Positions 17,165-23,708 of a stretch of DNA of 44,260 nucleotides are shown piece by piece (within the stretch, counting starts at the first letter, position 1; every line of letters starts with the position of its first letter). A model generated the notes under the pieces. That model saw only the letters and a list, made by a program, of their open reading frames with translations. It did not search any database and was not told the DNA's origin. Source of the DNA: Euhalothece natronophila Z-M001 (GTDB taxonomy: Bacteria > Cyanobacteriota > Cyanobacteriia > Cyanobacteriales > Rubidibacteraceae); the NCBI RefSeq assembly GCF_007904085.1, contig NZ_CP042329.1, forward strand, positions 1-44,260, in the 5' to 3' direction. The translations under genes and the position numbers were made by a program.

Positions 17165-19927
17165 TTACAATTCTAAGTTCATCTGTCCATCGTCTAAGTT
17201 CATTTCCATTTGTTCATAAACCACCTTAGATTTAATTTCATCCATTGCTAACCATAAGTCTAATAAGGCTTGATGTTCGGGAACATTTTTGGGAATCACC
17301 TTAAATGCTACTTCCATGGTTTTACTAAACATATCATTACTAACTAACCCTGTATCCTGCATAAACCGCCGCACCATTTGGATGTTTTCTTCTTCTTGAT
17401 AAATAGCAATCATCCCATGAAGTCCATTCACTAAATGTTGGGCGGAAAATTCTTGGGGGTTGATGGAAAAGGCGCGTTTCTTTAGCCGTTGGAGAGGGGT
17501 TAAGAGTTTACAGCTTCCACTGGCGGAGTCGAGGAGTTTATGGACTTTTGCTAAGTCACCAACGTTAAAACCGCCTATGGCTAGGGCTAACTGTCGCGCT
17601 TCATCAAAGGGGAACTCTCGCGCTTTGAACGCATCCCAAGCGAGGAGATACCATTGTGTTAAGGTGTCAAACCCTGCGGTGTCGCTTTGGACGAGTTTTT
17701 GGAAGCGGTAGTTGGCGATGGCGGTTCTCGCTTCGGCGAAGGCTTTTTCGGGACGGACTTCTTCTCCTGTACTGTCGAGGATGGGGTAGGAACGGGAAAA
17801 GACGTTGAGGGCGGGGCCAAATGCGCTAAGATAAAGGTCGATTCCTGTGATGTCGTTGGCTTCAAAGTCAGGGGCGCGAGATTCTACAAGATTGGCGACT
17901 TCGGGGCGCAAATCATCCCACCAGGCTTGTTCGGCGTTGGGGTCACGTTTACGACAGACTAATAAAACGGTGCTGGAAACGCTATTTTTTTTGGCTTGGT
18001 GAAGGTTTTGGGGGTTTTCGGTACTTACAGCCCAAGATGCTGTAATCTCGAAGCCTGAATCAATTAATGATTTGGTTAGAACATCCCACGCGCCAGACTC
18101 TTTATGATTAAACTGAACGGTCATTACGCCATCATCCCGTAAGACGCGATAATGTTCGGCGAATGCCATTTGCATTTTCCCTTCGTAGTCTTGGCTGGCG
18201 AGTGCGTCGGGAGATTCTCCCATGTTACGGAAACGGGAGGGGTTAGCAACGGCTTCTCTGTCTTTGTCGGTGAGTTCGGTGAGGAAAAGTTCGGGGAAAA
18301 TGTCGTCTAAAACTCTTTTTTGCCAGACGTAGAAGAAGTCGGAAAGTTCTGCATATTGAATGGTAGCGTAATAAGGAGGGTCAGTGACGATGGTATCAAC
18401 GGAGTTATCAGGAAGATGGAATAAGCTATCAGCAGATGTAGCGTCGATTTGGATTGATTTAGAGTCGTATTTTTCTAGTTCTTTAAACTGAATAGAGTTA
18501 TTTTCTGTTCCTAGATATTGGCAGAGTTTACTATAATCAGAAACGAAAGCATCAGCACACCAATGCCATAATTCTCCATTTCCACTAATTTCTGGATAAT
18601 TCCAAAATAAGTTAAGTGAATGTTGTCCTGATGCTGCTTGAGAAAATGCTCTTGATGCTTGCCAATGAGATAATCTAGAGTTTTTATCAACACATCGATC
18701 TAAAACTAAGGCTAAATAAGTTATAATCGCGATCGCTGTTTCAGGTTCATATTCAGCTTGAATTTTTGCTTTTGCTTCATTGATAATTTCTACATAAGCG
18801 ACAAGCGTTAAAAGTTGACGAGGGTTAAAATAATCAGAGTTTCTAGTTAATCCATAAGCAAAACATCGATCAGCATAACCATCATATCTATCTTCATTAG
18901 GTATGATTTGATTCCAAAACGTATCTTCTAATTTTTCTGCTAAATACTGTTCAGCTTTTTCAATTCCTTCAAAATCAATTTGACTGGGAACTCGAAACTG
19001 TAAACTACTCTTTCCTTCCTTATAAGCAACTGCATAAAGTTGATGACCTAAACCTTCTTTTTGCGCTTGAGATTTAACTGCTTCTTCTTCGATTACATTG
19101 CTACAATTCGGACATTTCCCAACACTACGGCTAACGGTATCGTAATTTTTTGGATCAAATTCTCCCTCTTCTGTTTGTATGGTTGTTCCCTTTCCTTTCT
19201 TCCCCTTAATCAACTCAAAATCAACCCGTTTTTCTTCAGGGTTAGGAATGGGTTTAACCGCACACCATTTATGTAAATTTTGCTTTTCTGGACGCTTGTA
19301 TAACCACCAGTTGGGAGATAAAGGAACAACCGATTCACAACTGGGACAAACTACGGTATGCGCCCATAAATAATTCTGTACCGTTTCCCCTTCCTGCGAT
19401 GGGAAAAACTCAGCGAGGCGTTTCTCTGCTTCATCCCCTACCCATTTCACCCATTTATCAATGTCTTCCTGTAACTCTGCGCCAAATTTCAGGGGATATT
19501 CCATCGCTGCTTTCATCGTTACTACCGCCACTGGGTTTAAGTCATAAGCTAAGACATTCAACCCATAGCGCACGGCTTCAAAAGGGATACTTCCCCCACC
19601 CGCAAACGCATCTAAGACAGTTGGCGTTTTCGTTCCCCATACCGTCTCACAATAGTTTTGCACTTTCTCAATGAGATGAGGGGGGGGAGGTGTTTTGTAG
19701 AGGCGAATATCTTTCCCGTTTTGTAAGCCCAATAATTGTTCAAATTCTTCTGGAGTAATGTCGGCGGGTAAAATTGAGGCTAAAACGGAGGCGCGAGAGA
19801 AGGATAATGGTTTACGAGAATACCAGCGATGCAAGCCCTTAAACGGGTTTCCCCCACTTTCATAACTCACCTGTTCATTGAGGAGGTTAACAGGCATTAT
19901 TTTCTCGATGAAGACTTGGGGGCGCAT
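17165..19927 (-). CDS. DUF1156 DNA methyltransferase (defence)
   Basis: A 920-residue adenine-type DNA methylase. The DUF1156 N-terminus contains HRWYSRKPLSFSRA (about 33-46). The SAM-binding motif DAFAGGGSIPFE is at 106-117 with DLNP at 129-132; the catalytic DPPY is at 516-519. Two CxxC pairs (CPSC near 194-197 and CPNC near 273) suggest a zinc-binding insert. In Hma-like systems this enzyme marks host DNA so that helicase and ATPase act only on unmodified invaders. The leader is (AATAACG/C)n followed by AATAACAAAACC before ATG, almost the same as before the helicase. Specificity cannot be read from sequence. Confidence 0.92.
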   Translation of the reverse strand: MRPQVFIEKIMPVNLLNEQVSYESGGNPFKGLHRWYSRKPLSFSRASVLASILPADITPEEFEQLLGLQNGKDIRLYKTPPPPHLIEKVQNYCETVWGTKTPTVLDAFAGGGSIPFEAVRYGLNVLAYDLNPVAVVTMKAAMEYPLKFGAELQEDIDKWVKWVGDEAEKRLAEFFPSQEGETVQNYLWAHTVVCPSCESVVPLSPNWWLYKRPEKQNLHKWCAVKPIPNPEEKRVDFELIKGKKGKGTTIQTEEGEFDPKNYDTVSRSVGKCPNCSNVIEEEAVKSQAQKEGLGHQLYAVAYKEGKSSLQFRVPSQIDFEGIEKAEQYLAEKLEDTFWNQIIPNEDRYDGYADRCFAYGLTRNSDYFNPRQLLTLVAYVEIINEAKAKIQAEYEPETAIAIITYLALVLDRCVDKNSRLSHWQASRAFSQAASGQHSLNLFWNYPEISGNGELWHWCADAFVSDYSKLCQYLGTENNSIQFKELEKYDSKSIQIDATSADSLFHLPDNSVDTIVTDPPYYATIQYAELSDFFYVWQKRVLDDIFPELFLTELTDKDREAVANPSRFRNMGESPDALASQDYEGKMQMAFAEHYRVLRDDGVMTVQFNHKESGAWDVLTKSLIDSGFEITASWAVSTENPQNLHQAKKNSVSSTVLLVCRKRDPNAEQAWWDDLRPEVANLVESRAPDFEANDITGIDLYLSAFGPALNVFSRSYPILDSTGEEVRPEKAFAEARTAIANYRFQKLVQSDTAGFDTLTQWYLLAWDAFKAREFPFDEARQLALAIGGFNVGDLAKVHKLLDSASGSCKLLTPLQRLKKRAFSINPQEFSAQHLVNGLHGMIAIYQEEENIQMVRRFMQDTGLVSNDMFSKTMEVAFKVIPKNVPEHQALLDLWLAMDEIKSKVVYEQMEMNLDDGQMNLEL

Positions 19928-19962
19928 GGTTTTGTTATTCGTTATTGGTTACTTGTTATTTA
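19928..19962. repeat. Heptanucleotide repeat before methylase start
   Basis: The coding-strand leader carries AATAACAAGTAACC, AATAACG and AATAACAAAACC units directly before the ATG, with no Shine-Dalgarno. Nearly the same as the helicase leader. Confidence 0.8.
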
Positions 19963-20061
19963 GTGATCGTATCTTAATTTGGCTGTATTTTTATTGTCTG
20001 GAAAATCAATCTCTTCTAACAACTCAATCGTTTTGCCTTTTTTGATTCCTTTGATTAACAT
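19960..20061 (-). pseudogene. VapB-like antitoxin N-terminal remnant
   Basis: A 33-codon frame starting MLIKGIKKGKTIELLEEI, clearly related to the VapB start MKVKGIKRGKFIELLEDI, then diverging and ending in the heptad repeat. No toxin gene remains. It is a relic of a second vapBC-like module just upstream of the methylase. Confidence 0.65.
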
Positions 20062-20229
20062 AACTTGAACTAAGATGAAATAGTAAATGGTTGCTACAAA
20101 TGAATGGTTAAAGGCTCTCCCCAATCCTCACTTCGTCTTGATTAAGGGGCAAAGGGGAGCTAAGGTAGCAGTTTTTAAGGATTTCAGATAAATTTATTCT
20201 AACCATTCCTGCTCCCCAATAACAAGGAA

Positions 20230-20658
20230 CTAATCTCCTAATAAAATTCGCATCGCTTTCAGTGCTGAATTTCGATTCCCATTATTAATATTGGCAAACC
20301 AATAGTGGGTTTCTTCATTACTCATTTCCTTAACTTTTGCTGTAATATTAATAATTCTTTCTTCTTTTCTAAGCGGTTGCAGGGCTTGAAAAAGAATGGC
20401 TAAATTAACCCCTGTTTCTTCATCTAAAATATAGGGATTCCGTCTTTTATAAGAAAGGGTTTTCGGATCATAATTATTGGCTTTGAGGGCTTGGTAAATA
20501 TTGTGTCGTGCTAAAACTAAGTTTCTTCCTTTGAGTTGTCCAATTCGTTTAGCTGTGGGACGCTTTTTCTCTCCTGCTTTTTTATAGGCACATTGATAGA
20601 GTTCAAGGCTAAATTCGTTATTATTAAGAGGCTTGACTCGTAGTTGAAATTCTTGCAT
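20230..20658 (-). CDS. DUF7680-like small protein
   Basis: A 142-residue protein of a family I tentatively match to DUF7680: a strand-rich start (QLRVKPLNNNEFSLELYQ), a central EETGVNLAILFQALQPLRKEERI (about 82-104), then MSNEETHYWFANINNGNRNSA and a final LKAMRILLGD. Small proteins of this kind are, to my memory, found beside DUF1156 methylases and DUF499 ATPases. It is upstream of the methylase on the same strand, separated by about 170 bp and an antitoxin remnant, so it may be an accessory component of the defence system. Biochemical role unknown. Confidence 0.65.
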   Translation of the reverse strand: MQEFQLRVKPLNNNEFSLELYQCAYKKAGEKKRPTAKRIGQLKGRNLVLARHNIYQALKANNYDPKTLSYKRRNPYILDEETGVNLAILFQALQPLRKEERIINITAKVKEMSNEETHYWFANINNGNRNSALKAMRILLGD

Positions 20659-21137
20659 TTACTGTTTTGGTAATGCTGTATTTTGATTTTTTAGTTTTGA
20701 GATGTGATCTAATAGCTACTGCTAATTTTACTATAGTTTGGCTTATCTTCTCTCACTTGGTTGTTTTGAGAGTTATCATTACCCTCTTAATTGTGTTTTT
20801 GGTCGATTATTTTCACTTATTTTATCATTAGAAAAAGATTTTCTCATGCGCGGTTTGCTAGTGATTTCATTTAATTAATCTCGTTATAATCAGGTATAAC
20901 TTCTAAAACACTGATTTAGAAAGATGTTTAATGATTTTTGTGCTGAGGCAAATGAGAAAAATCACAATGTCTTTTATATTTTCTTAAGGTGGGGCGCGAT
21001 CGCGTTGAACTTTTAAATTCACCCCCCTTTTTGTTGTCATACTTTTTGCCTTGCTTGCGGGATCAAGTAGAAAAAAGAGGAGGCATGGGGGGGAAGAGAA
21101 GAGATAGGCAAGCAAAAAGAGAATCCTGAAAAAATAG

Positions 21138-21154
21138 TCACAATACAATTGTGA
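21138..21154. promoter_or_regulatory. Operator-like dyad
   Basis: TCACAAT and ATTGTGA are perfect 7-bp inverted arms around ACA. The bound protein is unknown. Confidence 0.4.
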
Positions 21155-21166
21155 TTGATATAAAAA

Positions 21167-21229
21167 TTAAATAATTATTTAAATAACAAACGTGATTTAA
21201 ATAAGATAAAAAATGTAAATAAGATAAAA
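21167..21229. repeat. AT palindrome and direct repeats
   Basis: TTAAATAATTATTTAA (21167-21182) is a perfect palindrome. TAAATAAGATAAAA occurs at 21198-21211 and 21216-21229. Could be an unwinding element or operator. Confidence 0.45.
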
Positions 21230-21351
21230 CCCCAGAAAATTGGGTATTGGGAGGGGTTGATTAAAATGTTCTAGGTTATTATAGCGATCGCTGATTAGCT
21301 CATATTGAAATTAAAGGTTTCTCCTTCTTTGATTTGGGGGATATGGCTAGA

Positions 21352-21639
21352 TCAAACTGTTGCTAGACCTTTTTCAGTGGGATGTGTGGTTGCAACCCAT
21401 AGGGCAGGTTCGCAAAGCTCTATTAGGTTATTTAGTACAGTGTTGTCATTGCCTGAGATAATAACGCCCATAGAAAAATTGACGTTTAATTGGTGGAATT
21501 TCTCTAAGAGGGGAATAGAATTTGTTAGAGAGGGGTCTGAATCCTCAGAAAATTCAATAACTTGATAATTTACCTCTGCTTTTTTTGCAGTATTATTGTT
21601 ATAAACATAAAACTTATAAAGTAACTTATGTATCTTTAG
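21352..21639 (-). pseudogene. Degenerate reading frame, function unknown
   Basis: A minus-strand frame is open for 95 codons but has no start codon at its upstream end. It contains natural-looking protein sequence such as VNYQVIEFSEDSDP, PLLEKFHQLNVNF, GVIISGNDNTVLNNLIEL and LWVATTHPTEKGLATV before the stop. The family is not recognised. The opposite-strand frame over the same bases looks like a shadow. Probably the C-terminal relic of a larger lost gene. Confidence 0.45.
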
Positions 21640-21863
21640 CTAGCTATATCCTTTGCTATATAGGGAATATAGATATTATTTTTATTAATTGATTTTATTT
21701 TTATCTTAAATTTATACGAATAGCTTGATTAAATCATAATATAAATCAGTTTGGTAGCAGTAGGGAGTAAAAAGGGGAGTTGACGTGAATCCTCCATATT
21801 TTGGAGTTTTTTGCAGTTTGCTTAGGATTTTTCTCAAATTTTGGTGTGTGATTTTAATCATTT

Positions 21864-22046
21864 ATGGTAATTCCTTAATGACAATGGTAGATGAAGATAG
21901 ATCAGGGTAGATCAGGGAGTATCATGGTAGATAAGGAATCGCCAATCTTATTGAGTCGTTCAAATACCATTGATAAAAGAAGGTTATTTTTGGTCATATC
22001 ATGGTGAATAATGGTAACTTATGGTATTAAAAGGAAAATAATGGTA
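21864..22046 (+). repeat. Phased ATGGTA array (iteron/centromere-like)
   Basis: ATGGTA or one-base variants occur at 21864, 21884, 21904 (AGGGTA) and 21924, exactly 20 bp apart; the middle units share ATC-A-T/G-GGTAGAT. They recur at 22001 (ATGGTG), 22011, 22021 and 22041, spaced 10 or 20 bp. One inverted copy is at 21965. Helical phasing implies cooperative protein binding on one face of the DNA. The array ends about 65 bp before an RHH-like protein gene. Confidence 0.75.
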
Positions 22047-22114
22047 TCGCTTGTTTGTCGTAAATCACATAATTATAAGATTTTTGTTATAAAAAAGAAA
22101 GGATGGAATCACTT

Positions 22115-22639
22115 ATGAGTAATACCACAATATATATTAACTATAAATCACAAGCAAAAGTAAATAGTAAGCGAGGAAAGTTGTTTAAGTACCTTAATCA
22201 AATAGAATCTGGGGAAAGAAATGCAATGATTTGCCATGCGATCGAAAAGTATTATTATCCTGAACTTATATCAGAATTTGAAGATATTTCAGAGCAAGAA
22301 TTAAAAGTGATGGCAAGGCGTTCTATAAGTGACTTATGGGGTCAAATACATAGTTTGGCAATTCTAGCAGGGTTGGATGTGGAAGAGATGCTAGGGAGAA
22401 GGGTGAACTCGGTTGGAGAAGCAAAAGCCCCATCAACTGTAGAATTGAGCCAAGAGTCAAGTGAAGAGTCAAGTGAAGAGTCAAGTAAGGAAGGGGAAAA
22501 GGAGAAAAAAAGAGAAAAAACAAAAATAGAGTTAATTATGGAAGCGAGAAAGAAAGATACAGAAAGCAATTTTCCGATAGATGATGATAGAAAGCCAGAT
22601 GGGGAAGAGGCATTAAATAGTATGATAGAATCTTTTTAG
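22115..22639 (+). CDS. RHH-like DNA-binding protein with acidic repeat tail
   Basis: A 174-residue protein from ATG 22115 (AAGGA about 10 bp upstream); an in-frame ATG at 22103 has its purine tract with no spacing and is less likely. The N-terminal ~60 residues (TIYINYKSQAKVNSKRG, then GERNAMICHAIEKYYYPELI) look like a ribbon-helix-helix or ParR-like fold. The C-terminal half is charged and probably disordered, with three SSEE/SSKE repeats encoded by 12-bp units. Its position next to phased ATGGTA repeats resembles parR/parC or omega-type partition loci, although no ParM-like gene is seen. The family assignment is tentative. Confidence 0.65.
   Translation: MSNTTIYINYKSQAKVNSKRGKLFKYLNQIESGERNAMICHAIEKYYYPELISEFEDISEQELKVMARRSISDLWGQIHSLAILAGLDVEEMLGRRVNSVGEAKAPSTVELSQESSEESSEESSKEGEKEKKREKTKIELIMEARKKDTESNFPIDDDRKPDGEEALNSMIESF
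22454..22489 (+). repeat. 12-bp in-frame tandem repeat
   Basis: Three units of GAGTCAAGTGAA (the last one varied) encode repeated ESSE. Likely length-variable. Confidence 0.8.
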
Positions 22640-22768
22640 ATAAAACATGAAAAAATGTTGAAGATAGAAAGAGATTAAGCAAGAAAACAGTTAAAAAAGT
22701 AAGTAAAAATTAGATAATAACATAGCTACAGAAACAGGGACTCAATTATTAGGACTGTAAAAAAAAAT

Positions 22769-22791
22769 CCCCCTAAGTAATAATAAGGGGG
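22769..22791. terminator. Bidirectional terminator
   Basis: CCCCCT and AGGGGG arms around an 11/12-base loop, preceded by a run of A's (T's on the other strand), lie between the RHH gene and the converging winged-helix gene. Confidence 0.8.
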
Positions 22792-22824
22792 AGTCTGACT
22801 AAATTTAAGATTGAACTAAACCAT

Positions 22825-23154
22825 CTAGGCGTTTCTGTCTGTTAGAATCAAAATGATCGCCTCTTTATGCTCTAAATTATCTAATGAAAAGACTTTGGTA
22901 TAAATCTTTTCATCTGGGAAACTCGAAAACTTACTTTTGATTTTCTTTGGTGTTTCTTTTGAATTATTTTTGAGGTAATAAGTATCAGGCTTAGAGCCTT
23001 TTCCTTGTTCGCGATCTACTTGGTTTTCTTCGAGTAGTTCCATCAATCCATTGTAGGTAGCAGATTCGGAATACTCAATTGCCTTAGCAATTTCTTGGCG
23101 TGTACCGGTCGGGTTATGTTTTAAATAATTCAATATTTTTTCTTTTTTATTCAT
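22825..23154 (-). CDS. Winged-helix DNA-binding protein
   Basis: A 109-residue protein with an N-terminal winged helix: KKEKILNYLKHNPTGTRQEI (helix 1 to turn), AKAIEYSESATYNGLMELLE (recognition helix), then the wing ENQVDREQGKGSKPDTYYL up to residue 61. The C-terminal part, with the strand EAIILILTD, is unassigned. It has a strong AGGAGGAAAA ribosome site. It lies downstream of rep on the same strand, past a long inverted repeat, so it may control replication; that is inference. Confidence 0.75.
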   Translation of the reverse strand: MNKKEKILNYLKHNPTGTRQEIAKAIEYSESATYNGLMELLEENQVDREQGKGSKPDTYYLKNNSKETPKKIKSKFSSFPDEKIYTKVFSLDNLEHKEAIILILTDRNA

Positions 23155-23253
23155 ATATTTTTCCTCCTATTAATTTATTATTTTTCATGAGGTTATTCGG
23201 TCTTTACAGAAATTGAATGCTGTTGAGATTTTAATGACTAAAAATGTCTGTTG

Positions 23254-23321
23254 TTTAGCTCAGAAAATCTTAATTTCTTCTCAATCATTTTGAGTTTTTA
23301 TATCATATTTTCCGAGCTAAA
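23254..23321. repeat. Long inverted repeat between rep operon and winged-helix gene
   Basis: TTTAGCTCaGAAAAT and ATTTTCcGAGCTAAA are 15-base arms (14 pairing) around a 38-base loop that holds a CTCAA/TTGAG hairpin. It may be a structured RNA, a terminator or a single-strand initiation site. The rest of 23155-23515 is AT-rich with nothing else recognised. Confidence 0.55.
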
Positions 23322-23515
23322 TTTAACGATTTTTTATTTATTTTTTTAAGACAGAATCAAGTCATTAATGGTCACCGATTCTTTTTAAACCCCTTAATTC
23401 AATTATTTTTTATTTATTTTTAATCTGTAATTGCAAGCTAATTCCTAATACCATCTTGAACAAGATAGGAGAATCATTCAAGCTAATTTCTCATCGGTGG
23501 ATGCACTTGACCTGA

Positions 23516-23681
23516 TCATTTTTTGATGATTCCAACATCCACTAAGCTATCTAAGATTAATCCAGCAAACTTATCTAAATCGCCACGACAATGTTCATAA
23601 GTTAAAAGCGCAAGGTCGCTATAGTACAAGGCGTTTGGAGAAGGCTTCGCGTTTACTAGAGTCACTTTGATTGATTCCCAT
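23516..23681 (-). pseudogene. Small ORF downstream of rep, one frameshift
   Basis: From ATG 23681 the frame reads MGINQSDSSKREAFSKRLVL and stops at TAG; the neighbouring frame continues YYSDLALLTYEHCRGDLDKF, then AGLILDSLVDVGIIKK to a stop at 23516. The 166-nt length is one base over a multiple of three, so a single extra base near 23623 would explain the break. The join may be a sequencing error (this region is single-copy) or real. Joined, it would be a ~54-residue conserved-looking protein 27 bp after rep. Family unknown. Confidence 0.5.
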
Positions 23682-23708
23682 ATATTATTAATAATCTCGC
23701 GTGACCCC

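Larger units (their letters stand above)
20659..22114. other. AT-rich non-coding region with dyads and repeats, candidate origin/centromere
   Basis: About 1.45 kb without an intact gene. It holds a HIP1-rich GC patch near 20996, the dyad TCACAAT/ATTGTGA (21138-21154), a 16-bp perfect palindrome (21167-21182), two 14-bp direct repeats TAAATAAGATAAAA 18 bp apart (21198 and 21216), a degenerate minus-strand reading frame (21352-21639) and a phased ATGGTA array (21864-22046). Low GC and many dyads suit a replication origin or partition site; this is inference. Confidence 0.5.

Noticed and set aside
21305-21565. An 86-codon plus-strand frame in the AT-rich gap
   Set aside because: Its composition is unlike a protein and the minus-strand frame over the same bases reads far more naturally.
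21864-22046. CRISPR array
   Set aside because: The repeats are only 6-10 bp of conserved sequence at 10 or 20 bp steps without spacers; no cas genes anywhere in the window.
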